Below are positions 6,705 to 15,100 of a stretch of 64,000 bases of DNA, piece by piece; the stretch's first letter is position 1; every line of letters begins with the position of its first letter. The stretch is from assembly GCA_016235445.1 (NCBI GenBank), contig JACRLB010000007.1, forward strand, positions 1-64,000. Direction: 5' to 3'. The stretch comes from Chloroflexota bacterium. Its GTDB lineage: Bacteria; Chloroflexota; Anaerolineae; Anaerolineales; Villigracilaceae. A program made the position numbers and the translations under genes. The notes below the pieces were generated by a model. The model was given only the letters and a program-made list of their open reading frames with translations, searched no databases and had not been told where the DNA came from.

Positions 6705-7862
6705 ATGGACTCGCTCGAAACCCTCAAAGAGTTATCTTCACAAATGTCGTTTGAAGCAGATGGAGAGCCGCGCCTCTCTTCCCCCGCCCCAGCCTGCTTC
6801 AGTCCGAAGGAAAGTGACCAGGCTTTTACACACCCCGCCCAACTCCCCAACGGACAGAAGATCATCCTGCTCAAGACCCTGCTCTCCTCCGCCTGTGAGC
6901 GGGACTGTTTCTACTGTCCCTTCCGCGCAGGCAGAGACTTCCGCCGCGCCACCTTCAAGCCCGATGAATTCGCTGGCCTGTTCAGCAAAATGAATCGGGG
7001 CGGAATGGCCGAAGGTGTCTTCCTCAGCTCCGGGCTGGCCGGAGGCGGAGTCCGTACGATGGACAAGCTCCTCGATACCGCAGAAATCCTGCGCAAGAAA
7101 CATCAGTTTCGCGGCTATGTCCACCTTAAGATCATGCCAGGCGCAGAGAAAGATCAGGTCTACCGCGCCATGCAACTGGCCGACCGCGTCTCGGTCAACC
7201 TGGAAGCTCCCAGCGCCGAACGGCTGGAAAAACTTGCGCCGCATAAAATATTTTTTGAAGAGTTACTGCGTTCTCTCAAATGGGTCGAGGAAATCCGCAG
7301 AACCGTGCCCGCCTATAAATTTTGGAATGGACGCCACCCATCCACCGTGACTCAGTTCGTGGCCGGCGGCTCCGACGAAAGCGACTTGGAATTGCTCAAC
7401 ACCACGAGCTGGTTGATGAAGAACGTGCGCCTCAAACGCGCCTATTTTTCGGCGTTCCATCCCATCCGCGATACCCCGCTCGAAAACAAACCCACCGTAG
7501 ACCCCATGCGTGAACATCGCCTGTATCAGGCATCTTTCCTTTTGCGCGATTACGGCTTTGACATCGAAGACCTGCCCTTCACAAAAGACAGCAACCTCCC
7601 CCTGCACACCGACCCCAAACAAGCCTGGGCAGAGATGAATTTGATCCATCATCCCATTGAGTTGAACAAAGCCGAGAAACACGACCTGATCAAAATCCCC
7701 GGCATCGGCATCAAAGGCGCGGAGGCAATTTTATATGCCAGAAAAAACAAAAATATCCGCGACCTCTCTTCGTTGAAGAAACTTGGCGTCATCGCCGAAC
7801 GCGCCGCCCCATATGTATTACTGGATGGACACAAAGCCGCAATGCAAATGAACTTGTTTTGA
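6705..7862 (+). CDS. Radical SAM protein with C-terminal helix-hairpin-helix
   Basis: The protein starts MDSLETLK and has about 385 residues. It carries the radical SAM cluster motif CERDCFYC (Cys-x3-Cys-x2-Cys) and later LKIMPGAEKDQV and NLEAPSAERL, typical of the family called putative DNA modification/repair radical SAM protein. The C-terminus has a helix-hairpin-helix (IPGIGIKGAEAIL) that suggests DNA binding. Cleavage of S-adenosylmethionine at a 4Fe-4S cluster generates a radical; the substrate is unknown. Its usual uracil-DNA-glycosylase-like partner is not adjacent here. A start at 6471 is rejected because it would read through the complement of the Lys-rich gene and the promoter. Confidence 0.85.
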   Translation: MDSLETLKELSSQMSFEADGEPRLSSPAPACFSPKESDQAFTHPAQLPNGQKIILLKTLLSSACERDCFYCPFRAGRDFRRATFKPDEFAGLFSKMNRGGMAEGVFLSSGLAGGGVRTMDKLLDTAEILRKKHQFRGYVHLKIMPGAEKDQVYRAMQLADRVSVNLEAPSAERLEKLAPHKIFFEELLRSLKWVEEIRRTVPAYKFWNGRHPSTVTQFVAGGSDESDLELLNTTSWLMKNVRLKRAYFSAFHPIRDTPLENKPTVDPMREHRLYQASFLLRDYGFDIEDLPFTKDSNLPLHTDPKQAWAEMNLIHHPIELNKAEKHDLIKIPGIGIKGAEAILYARKNKNIRDLSSLKKLGVIAERAAPYVLLDGHKAAMQMNLF

Positions 7863-8008
7863 GAAAGACACTAAAAAAACTGTTCTTTTCCGTCTTTTCC
7901 GTAACATCCGTGTACCAAAAGAAGAGTGACAAGAACTCAAGAAACTCTGTCTTAGAATGACACAGCGCTCAACATCATTAATAAACTTTATCGGTAATTA
8001 GAAAAAAC

Positions 8009-8062
8009 GTCCCGAAGGTTGTTGTCAGGAGTTCAAGTTCCTCAAGAAAAACCTTCGGGACG
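8009..8062. repeat. Long inverted repeat / hairpin
   Basis: CGTCCCGAAGGTT (about 8009-8021) pairs perfectly with AACCTTCGGGACG (8050-8062). Weaker outer arms (TATCGGTAATTA / TTATTTCCGATA) extend the symmetry. It may be a mobile palindromic element. Confidence 0.6.
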
Positions 8063-8126
8063 GTGCCTGTGCGTTATTTCCGATAACGTCTAATATTTTT
8101 TATTGATAATGTTTTTTTGTTTATAA

Positions 8127-8168
8127 GCCGCAACATTCATCTTGCAATGTCAATATAAATGTTGCGGC
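8127..8168. repeat. Palindromic repeat of the GCCGCAACATT family
   Basis: GCCGCAACATTCAT (8127-8140) pairs with ATAAATGTTGCGGC (8155-8168) with a single mismatch. A shorter relative, GCAACATTTATGTTGC, occurs at 59043-59058, indicating a dispersed family. Confidence 0.6.
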
Positions 8169-8218
8169 GCTTCCCATCAATGCAACCTTAAAATATTTCA
8201 ACATCCCCTATTAATCCC

Positions 8219-8275
8219 TTGTAATTAAATTTATAATGACTATACTAAACGAATAATTTACAAACTAATTTGTAA
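8219..8275 (+). promoter_or_regulatory. Promoter and operator-like palindrome of SET gene
   Basis: TTGTAA (8219-8224) and TATACT (8241-8246) form a plausible promoter with 16-bp spacing. Downstream, TTACAAA-CTAA-TTTGTAA (8258-8275) is a perfect 7-bp inverted repeat immediately before the AAAAGGAG ribosome site. It could be a repressor site or a small mRNA hairpin controlling translation. Confidence 0.45.
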
Positions 8276-8290
8276 AAGGAGATCATAACA

Positions 8291-8773
8291 ATGACTACGA
8301 CAACCATGGAAACACTTTCTATCAAAACAGAAAATAAATTTCGCACATTGATTACAAAGCAATCCTACAAAAAAGGCGAGGTGATCTGTTCCATGCCGAG
8401 TGAAAACATCATGGATAAACCCAACCGCTTCACCGTACAGATCGCCCGCGACAGGCACACCCACGTCGGCAAACTCGCCGCGTTGAATCACTCCTGTGAC
8501 CCCAACGTAATCCTCGATACAGACAAAATGCTGATGATCGCGCGCCGCGATATCGAAAAAGGCGAAGAGCTTTCATTCTTCTATCCCTCCACCGAATGGG
8601 AAATGCAGGCGCCTTTCATTTGCCTGTGCGGCTCAGCGAACTGCATCCATGTAGTGGCCGGTGCGCGCTTCCTGCCGCTCTCCACTTTGGAGCATCACTA
8701 CCTCAGTTCCCACATCCGCGATCTGATGATCGAATTGCTCAAGAACACAAAACTGCATTTGAAAAATTTGTAG
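8291..8773 (+). CDS. SET-domain protein (putative lysine methyltransferase)
   Basis: The 160-residue protein matches a minimal SET domain. It has the NHSCDPN motif at 66-72, part of the cofactor pseudoknot; a GEELSFFYPSTEW segment at 91-103 supplying the catalytic Tyr region; and a post-SET-like Cys cluster CLCGSANC (111-118) that could bind zinc. SET enzymes methylate protein lysines using S-adenosylmethionine. The substrate in this bacterium is unknown; histone-like or ribosomal proteins are possibilities. The start is supported by AAAAGGAG 9 bases upstream. The gene is monocistronic and followed by a strong bidirectional terminator. Confidence 0.85.
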   Translation: MTTTTMETLSIKTENKFRTLITKQSYKKGEVICSMPSENIMDKPNRFTVQIARDRHTHVGKLAALNHSCDPNVILDTDKMLMIARRDIEKGEELSFFYPSTEWEMQAPFICLCGSANCIHVVAGARFLPLSTLEHHYLSSHIRDLMIELLKNTKLHLKNL

Positions 8774-8780
8774 GAACATA

Positions 8781-8823
8781 AAATCAAAACTCCGAGTTCA
8801 TCATAAACTCGGAGTTTTGATTT
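8781..8823. terminator. Bidirectional intrinsic terminator
   Basis: An 18-bp stem AAATCAAAACTCCGAGTT (8781-8798) with AACTCGGAGTTTTGATTT (8806-8823) closes on a 7-base loop. The A/T-rich outer parts provide U-tracts on both strands, serving the SET gene and the convergent gene at 8901. Confidence 0.8.
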
Positions 8824-8827
8824 AACT

Positions 8828-8887
8828 GTAAGGGCGACCCGCCCATAGAAAACAGCGGCTCGATAATCGTTGAAGGGTCGTCCCTAC
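8828..8887. repeat. Palindromic repeat, GTAGGGACGACCC type
   Basis: GTAAGGGCGACCC (8828-8840) and GGGTCGTCCCTAC (8875-8887) form imperfect inverted ends around a 34-base core. This is typical of dispersed palindromic intergenic elements and abuts the end of the minus-strand gene. Confidence 0.6.
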
Positions 8888-8900
8888 GGCATAATGCGCG

Positions 8901-9323
8901 TTACAATTTTTGGTGAAACGCCAACAGTTTATAAGCGCTCGACCAGGGCTTGCCCAGCCTGTGATTGTCCGAAACCACAATCTTGCTGAATCTCTGCGCG
9001 ATCTGCGGCATGAGCATCGCAATCGTCGCCCAGTCATCGGAGAGCACAGCCTCCTTCATCTTTGCGGCAACCTGCCCCGCCCACATCCACTCCATGCGAA
9101 ATTTATCCGCCTTCACCCAATAATCACGCTTCTCCCAAGCCGCCACAGAAACATCAATTCCATCCGCAATGGCCTGCAAAGCCAGCGCAATATATGCGGC
9201 CTGGTCCTTCGTTTCGGGCGTCACATTCGATTGCTTTGCCAATTCGCGAATGCACAGCACTATGGATTTCGTCAAACGGGTTCGTTCTTTTCCTACAGAA
9301 TCGGGGTTGATCACACGGCTCAA
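8901..9323 (-). CDS. Conserved hypothetical helical protein
   Basis: The 140-residue product is mostly alpha-helical, soluble, and has no motif I recognise. Its segments include SIVLCIRELAKQSN and AAYIALALQAIADGIDVSVAAWEKRDYW, and it ends KLLAFHQKL. The start is a TTG supported by a GGAG ribosome site 8 bases upstream, and a TATAAT box lies at 9367-9362 on this strand. It is divergent from the HAD gene and convergent with the SET gene. The coding strand was chosen because opposite-strand frames look like shadows. Confidence 0.7.
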   Translation of the reverse strand: MSRVINPDSVGKERTRLTKSIVLCIRELAKQSNVTPETKDQAAYIALALQAIADGIDVSVAAWEKRDYWVKADKFRMEWMWAGQVAAKMKEAVLSDDWATIAMLMPQIAQRFSKIVVSDNHRLGKPWSSAYKLLAFHQKL

Positions 9324-9407
9324 GATAAATTCTCCAAATTCAAAATATTTACAGACGCGCGATTATACCGCTGTGGACACCGTCCATGTTGGGATAAAAT
9401 ATAGCCC

Positions 9408-10025
9408 ATGAATTCCCCCATCACCGCCATTCTCTTCGACTTTGGAAATGTCTTCGTCAATTGGGATGCCCGCAACCTCTACAAACGCTTCTTCCCTAAT
9501 CTGGAAGCTGTTGACTCTTTCCTGAAAGAGATTCGCTTCGCTGAATGGAACGCCCACCAGGACGCAGGCCGTCCATTCAAGAAAGGCATCGCCGAGCTTT
9601 CAAATCAATTTCCCCACTACGCAGGCCTGATACAGGCATTCGACGCCCATTGGGAGGAAAGCCTTGGCCAAACCCTGCATGAGAATATTGAGGTTGCGAA
9701 AAATTTAAAACAAGCTGGCTGGCCGCTCTATCTGCTAAGCAACTTCTCCGCAGAGAAGTTCGAGATTGTCAGGAAACAGCATGATTTTCTGACAATCTTC
9801 GATGACATGATCATTTCAGGCGAACATAATCTGATCAAGCCCGATGCCGCCATTTTTGAGTTTGCCCTGAACAGAATCAAGCGCCCGGCAAAAGAGTGTT
9901 TGTTCATTGACGATTCGCTCCCGAATATTGAAACAGCACGTAAAATGAATTTCATCACCATCCATTACCAGTCCCCTGCCCAGTTGAAGCGGGACTTATA
10001 CCAATTATCCATTAAAGGCTATTAG
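9408..10025 (+). CDS. HAD-family hydrolase (phosphatase-like)
   Basis: The 205-residue protein has the HAD motifs in order: nucleophile Asp11 in ILFDFGNV, motif II LLSNFSAEKF, a motif III Lys in LIKPDAAIF, and motif IV LFIDDSLPNIETA. The alpha-helical cap between motifs I and II makes it subclass IA, like YihX or haloacid dehalogenase-type phosphatases. The usual second motif-I Asp is Gly, as in the DxGNV group. The substrate is unknown. An AT-rich TAAAAT box lies only 8 bases before the ATG and there is no ribosome site, so initiation may be leaderless. It is followed by a polyprenyl synthase gene 4 bases later. Confidence 0.85.
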   Translation: MNSPITAILFDFGNVFVNWDARNLYKRFFPNLEAVDSFLKEIRFAEWNAHQDAGRPFKKGIAELSNQFPHYAGLIQAFDAHWEESLGQTLHENIEVAKNLKQAGWPLYLLSNFSAEKFEIVRKQHDFLTIFDDMIISGEHNLIKPDAAIFEFALNRIKRPAKECLFIDDSLPNIETARKMNFITIHYQSPAQLKRDLYQLSIKGY

Positions 10026-10029
10026 ACCG

Positions 10030-11070
10030 ATGACAACCATCACCGAATCCATGTTGGCAACAATAGAAGATGAACTGCAACGCCAGGTTGCAAGGCTTGA
10101 CCAGCCGCGAACACAACAATTCCACGAGATGCTAACCTACCACATGGGTTGGACAGGGGAAGGCGCCGGCTCCCTCGCTGCCGGCAAGCGGATTCGTCCG
10201 TTATTGACTTTGTTATCAGCCGCTTCTGTTTTTAATGGTGAAGAGAAGGGGGATAATACAAGTGACCCAAATTGGCTACACGCTAAATCGGCGGCGGCAT
10301 CTGTTGAATTGATTCACAACTTCTCGCTCGTTCATGATGATATTCAAGATAACTCTGATCTCAGGCGTGGGCGGCGTACGGTTTGGGTCAAATGGGGCGC
10401 ACCGATGGCGATTAACGTCGGCGATGCTTTGTTCGTAATTGCCAATCAGGCCATTCTTGATTTAGCTGACCATTACCCAGCGGAGATTGTTGTCAGGGCG
10501 TCCAGTATTTTGAATGATTGCTGTCTCGATCTGACGCGCGGTCAATTCCTGGATATGTCATATGAAGAACGAGATGATCTTGGTCTTGAAGATTACTGGC
10601 CGATGATTGGAGGGAAGACCTCTGCCCTGCTGTCTGCATGTACCCATATCGGTTCCCTTCTTGGTTACGCGAATGAAAATCAGCAAGAGGCGTATCGCTT
10701 GTTTGGCTATCATTTAGGGCTGGCCTTCCAGGTGCAGGATGATCTCCTGGGCATTTGGGGGGACGAATCCCTTACTGGAAAGTCTGTAGCCAGCGATTTG
10801 GTTGAGGGAAAAAACTCCCTGCCAATCCTTTTTGGGTTAGGCAAAAACGGAAGGTTTGCTGAAAGATGGAGGCAAGGGCCGATCCTTTTGGATGAAGTCC
10901 GGCGTGTCTCTGCCTTGCTGGAGGATGAAGGCGCCAGAGCTTTTGCTGAGACTGTGGCTGAGGCGGAGACTCAAAAGGCGTTGGGCTATTTGAAAGAGGC
11001 GAATCCTTACGGCGAGGCTGGCGAGGCAATGCTTGGGCTGGCGAACATGCTGCTTAAACGGAAGCAGTGA
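10030..11070 (+). CDS. Trans-isoprenyl diphosphate synthase
   Basis: This 346-residue enzyme has the first Asp-rich motif DDIQD at 103-107 with the RRGRRTVWVKWG segment after it, and a second motif QDDLLG at about 236-241. These bind the Mg-diphosphate of the allylic substrate. KRIRPLLTLL near residue 57 is the isopentenyl diphosphate-binding region. Such enzymes condense isopentenyl diphosphate to form geranylgeranyl or longer diphosphates for quinone, carotenoid or lipid synthesis; product length cannot be read here. It is probably co-transcribed with the HAD gene. Confidence 0.92.
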   Translation: MTTITESMLATIEDELQRQVARLDQPRTQQFHEMLTYHMGWTGEGAGSLAAGKRIRPLLTLLSAASVFNGEEKGDNTSDPNWLHAKSAAASVELIHNFSLVHDDIQDNSDLRRGRRTVWVKWGAPMAINVGDALFVIANQAILDLADHYPAEIVVRASSILNDCCLDLTRGQFLDMSYEERDDLGLEDYWPMIGGKTSALLSACTHIGSLLGYANENQQEAYRLFGYHLGLAFQVQDDLLGIWGDESLTGKSVASDLVEGKNSLPILFGLGKNGRFAERWRQGPILLDEVRRVSALLEDEGARAFAETVAEAETQKALGYLKEANPYGEAGEAMLGLANMLLKRKQ

Positions 11071-11104
11071 TCAGATTAAGAAAGAGGCGGTTTATTAATC
11101 AGAC

Positions 11105-11134
11105 TTGACATGCGTTTTCAGCGTAGCGTATAAT
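11105..11134 (+). promoter_or_regulatory. Consensus promoter of tRNA-Gly
   Basis: TTGACA (11105-11110) and TATAAT (11129-11134) are both perfect and 18 bp apart, ending 16 bases before the tRNA. Confidence 0.85.
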
Positions 11135-11150
11135 CCCGCTCGCCAAATAT

Positions 11151-11222
11151 GCGGGTGTAGTTCAGTGGTAGAACGCTTGCTTCCCAAGCAAGATATCGTG
11201 GGTTCGAGTCCCATCACCCGCT
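11151..11222 (+). tRNA. tRNA-Gly (anticodon CCC)
   Basis: The cloverleaf is readable: acceptor GCGGGTG pairs with CACCCGC, and the D arm is GTTC...GAAC. The anticodon stem CTTGC/GCAAG encloses loop TTCCCAA (anticodon CCC), and the T arm is GTGGG-TTCGAGT-CCCAT. The discriminator base is T and CCA is not encoded. It reads the GGG glycine codon. Confidence 0.95.
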
Positions 11223-11230
11223 CACAGTTA

Positions 11231-11259
11231 AGTCGAGGAAATGACCGCCTCGACTTTTT
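11231..11259 (+). terminator. Intrinsic terminator after tRNA-Gly
   Basis: Stem AGTCGAGG (11231-11238) / CCTCGACT (11248-11255) is followed directly by a run of T, a standard rho-independent terminator. Confidence 0.8.
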
Positions 11260-11263
11260 GTTA

Positions 11264-11313
11264 TGCTATACTATTTGTAAGGTAGCTGTTATGCGTATGT
11301 CTTTGTCTTACAA
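11264..11313 (+). promoter_or_regulatory. Extended -10 promoter and leader of the sensory operon
   Basis: TGCTATACT (11264-11272) is an extended -10 (TGn) box lying just after the tRNA terminator, with no good -35. The leader that follows contains TTGTAAG (11275-11281) and CTTACAA (11307-11313), which could pair. This is the only promoter-like signal seen before the long sensory gene run. Confidence 0.4.
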
Positions 11314-11343
11314 GTAAAATTCAGCCCGGAGTTGACTTGTAAT

Positions 11344-11736
11344 ATGTCAGAACTTAACAAAGGCACAGTTTTATACGTGGAGGATAATTCGGACAACAGG
11401 AATTTGATCCGCAGGGTTTTGGGCGCGGAGGGATACTCTGTTGTTGACGCTGTTAATGCAGGCCAGGCAATCGAAAAACTTGAGGGTAACAAGATTGACC
11501 TGATATTGATGGATATTAATATGCCCGACATGGATGGGTACACTTTAACGATGAAGATCAAGGGAATTCAGAAATTCTCGAATATTCCCATTGTTGCAGT
11601 GACTGCAAATGTAATGCGCGGAGACCGCGAAAAATCACTTGAAGCGGGATGCGATGGTTATATTCAAAAACCAATTGACATTGATACGCTTTCCCAGCAG
11701 ATCGAGCGTTTTATGACAAGGAGTTCAAATGCCTGA
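11344..11736 (+). CDS. Single-domain response regulator (CheY/DivK-like)
   Basis: This is a stand-alone receiver of about 130 residues. It has the acidic pocket VEDN, the phosphoacceptor Asp in ILMDINMPDMDG, the Thr/Ala switch region VAVTANVM and the conserved Lys in IQKPID. With no output domain it would act by protein contact, as CheY or DivK do. The ATG at 11344 is preferred over an in-frame TTG at 11332 because CCCGGAG lies just upstream at a usable distance. It is the first gene of the sensory operon and overlaps the next gene by 8 bases. Confidence 0.92.
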   Translation: MSELNKGTVLYVEDNSDNRNLIRRVLGAEGYSVVDAVNAGQAIEKLEGNKIDLILMDINMPDMDGYTLTMKIKGIQKFSNIPIVAVTANVMRGDREKSLEAGCDGYIQKPIDIDTLSQQIERFMTRSSNA

Positions 11737-12187
11737 CCAGAACCAACCCCCTGCTGTATCCGATACACAGCCTATTCGAAAGCCCAATATTCCGAAGGAT
11801 GCCGCTGTGCTGGTGGTTGAGGATAATGTTTCAAATTTCGTTTTGATCGCTCGTATGCTTGGCTATCTTGGGGTGCATTGTGAATGGAAAACATCGGGGT
11901 ATGAAGTTTTGGAATATGCCGATACACTCCCCCGCCTGGATTTGATTCTGATGGATATCCGCCTTCCGTATGAAGATGGGTACGGCGCTTTGAAGAAAAT
12001 CCGCGCGTCTGAGCGGTTTAAATCCGTGCCGATTATTGCCGTTACAGCGGAGGCAAGCATGGAACAGATGAAGAAGGCCCAGGAATCTGGTTTTGACGGC
12101 TTTTTAGGAAAGCCGCTCGACCCAGATCGTTTTCCGGACCAAATCCGCCGTATCCTGAGCGGTGAACCCGTCTGGGAATTTAGTTAA
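11729..12187 (+). CDS. Single-domain response regulator with N-terminal tail
   Basis: The 152-residue product is a proline-rich tail of about 27 residues followed by a receiver domain: VVEDNVSN, phosphoacceptor in ILMDIRLPYEDG, IIAVTAEASM and the conserved Lys in LGKPLD. The start lies inside the end of the preceding receiver gene, with AAGGAG upstream, showing translational coupling. The two receivers are clear paralogues and could be alternative acceptors for the hybrid kinase encoded at the far end of the same gene run. Confidence 0.9.
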   Translation: MPDQNQPPAVSDTQPIRKPNIPKDAAVLVVEDNVSNFVLIARMLGYLGVHCEWKTSGYEVLEYADTLPRLDLILMDIRLPYEDGYGALKKIRASERFKSVPIIAVTAEASMEQMKKAQESGFDGFLGKPLDPDRFPDQIRRILSGEPVWEFS

Positions 12188-12195
12188 TGTGATAG

Positions 12196-15100
12196 ATGAC
12201 AAAGAATCCAGCGCCGCTTGCAACTGATACGAAAGAGAAAAGATATAAGGGCAGCCTGACAGGCACACTCGTAAGAACGCTCCTTATCTTTACCTTTATT
12301 CCCCTTGCCATTATGGCAGGGGCGGCTTATTTTAGGGCGCGTACTTTACTGCGCGATCAGGCGATTACGCAATCCGAAAACCTGTTGAGTAATCAACTTA
12401 AGATTGTGGGTGGGGAGATAAACGGCAAGGAAGAACAACTTGAATCCTACCTGGCTTCAACGGCATTTTCCACACTGGTCGAGGTTGCCCTGCATGCAAA
12501 CCCGCAAAGCAGTGAGTTTCGCGCAATTCGCCAGAGTTTTATCAATGAAGTTCAGGCAAGGAATATTCAAAACGGAAAACCCATATTTGATGAGTTCTTT
12601 CTGGTGGACAAGGATGGGGTTGTCAGTGTTGCCAGTGAGTCTGCATGGCAAAGAGCAACCCTTGATGTATCCATGTTTGACGATATGGAAGGGACGCAGT
12701 CTCATGCTTTCTATGGTTTTACTCCCCTGTATGAGAATGAACTGATCCTTGTTACGGCGATAAACTACCAGACCGCGCGAGGTTCCACCCTGGGGACTTT
12801 GGTTGGGGTCACCGAAAAAGAGAACTTGCAAGAATTGCTTCAACCTCTTAATGGGTTATCGCCGCTTGCAAGCACTTATTTCATTTTGTCTGATAATCAA
12901 TTCATTGCGAGTGACCCTGAAACCGGGGAATTCAATCGGATTGTTTCTTCAACTGCACAGGATGAATTAGCGGCGGGGCTTTCTGCGCTGGTTCAAAGCG
13001 GCGACGAAAAGCCGCTGGCTCTGGATATCACTTCGCCGGATGGCGAAGCCGCGCTTGCGCAACTGCAATGGTTCCCTGGAATGCACAGCGGCATCGTTCT
13101 GGAGATCGATACTATCAAGATCTATGGGCAGGTTGCCAGCCTTGCGCCGTTTACGATTCTGCTGGCGCTGGGAACTTTGATAGGTATCGGCCTCGCATTA
13201 ACCTTTGGCATCCGGCGGGTTATTCGGCCTTTGCAGTCTTTATCTGAAATTACCCGAAAATTTGCGGAGGGGGATTTGAGTCAACGGGCGGAAGTGCGGG
13301 GCAACGACGAGGTCGGCACGCTGGCAAGCTCATTTAATTATATGGCCGATGAAATTGGGGAGGTTTACCGCTCGCTTGAACAAAAAGTGGAAGAGCGGAC
13401 GCGTCAAATTCAAACGGCGGCTGAAGTGGCGCAAAGTATCACAACCATTTCGAACCTGGATGAAATGTTGAAGAAAACCGCTGAACTGCTTGTTCAACAA
13501 TTTGGTTACCATCAAGCAAGCATTTTCATGGTGGACAAAAGCGGAAGGTTCGCCGATTTCAAAACCGGGTTTGGTTCTGCAACAAAAGGATTGATGGAGA
13601 AAAACTACAGGCTGGAAGTTGGTTCTGCCTCCATCATCGGCTGGGTAAGCAAAAACAATCGATCCCGAATGGCCTCGGATGTTTCGGAAGATCCGCTTCA
13701 CCTTAAAAATGAATTGCTCCCTGAAACCCGTTCGGAAGCCAGTGTGCCGATTTCACTGGGAAACCTTGTTCTGGGCGTGCTCGATGTGCAGAGCGAAAAG
13801 TCTGGCGCGTTCAACAAAGACAGCATTGTTATGCTGCAAACTTTGGCCAGCCAGATTGCCGCGGCAATTCAAACCTCGGGTTTGATAGAAACAAGCCATG
13901 TGAATTTTGAGGAGCTTGAACGGCTTTATCGTTCAAGCCGGTTGATTGCAGAGGCAGACAACGAGGAGGATGTACTAACTATCAGCAGTGAAATCCTCAA
14001 AGGTGTGCCGTATCCGGCGGCGCTGTTCGTTGTTGACAACAATCATATCCGCCTTCTCTCTTCGGCCGACTCCACTCGAAGCCTGACATCCCTGGAAGAA
14101 TTACGGAAAGACTATGAAATAGATTTCAGAGAGGTTAATGACTACCTGCTTAACGGAATAGCCATTGCCACCGCCGCAGACACATCCCTTCCCGGGGCGT
14201 TTCGAGACATTGTCGGTCAATTGAAATTGACGAGCGCCGCATTTTTATCAATAAAGCGGCACGGCGCGTTGGCCTCCGTCATTTTGATCGGGGCGCGGGA
14301 TCGCATCCTGACCAGCACATCCATTCAACTGTACGCAAACCTGGCCGACCTTGCCTCCATTACACTTGAAAAAGTAGATGCAATTCAACAAACGGCAAGG
14401 CATCTTAAAGAAATGGAATCTCTTGCCTCCATTAATGAGTTGATTTCATCCGCCTCGGACCTTCAAGGTTTCTTTCGGGCGCTATTGGCAAAGATCCAGC
14501 AAATCATCGGTGATTTCAACTTGATCGTTGCCCTTTATGAGGAAAAGAGCAACACGATCAGCGTTCCATTCAACTACGAAAACAAAGGAATATCCTCCAT
14601 TGATTCGTTTCCACTGGGCGAAGGATTGACGTCCATTCTGATTCGCAGCCGCCAGCCCTTGATGTTGGTGGAAAACACTGAAAAGAGAGCCTCGGAATTG
14701 GGGGCAAAAGTAGTTGGAAAACCCGCCCGTTCATGGATGGGCGCGCCCATGCTTGTACAAAACAACCCGATTGGCGCGTTGATTATTCAGGATCTGGAGA
14801 ACGAACATGCGTTTGATGAGAACGATCTTAAATTCTTCACGACCCTGGCGGGTCAGGTTGCGGGTGTAATCCATAATGTCCGTTTGCTTGGGGAAAGCGA
14901 GCATAAAGCGCTTCAGATTGAAACCGCCGCGGAAATTGCCCGCGATATCAGCGGCTCATTAAATCTCGACGAGTTATTGATCAAGGCTGTCACCTTCATC
15001 CGGGAACGATTCAATTTTTACCATGCGGCTATTTTCCTTCACGACCTGCCGGGTGAATTTGCAATCATCCGCGAAGCGACGGGAGATGCGGGGGCGCAAA

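Larger units (their letters stand above)
7863..8290. other. Intergenic region with two large hairpins, 428 bp
   Basis: The AT-rich region holds two inverted repeats (annotated separately) and the promoter and operator-like palindrome of the SET gene at its right end. No open frame of coding character was seen. Confidence 0.5.
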
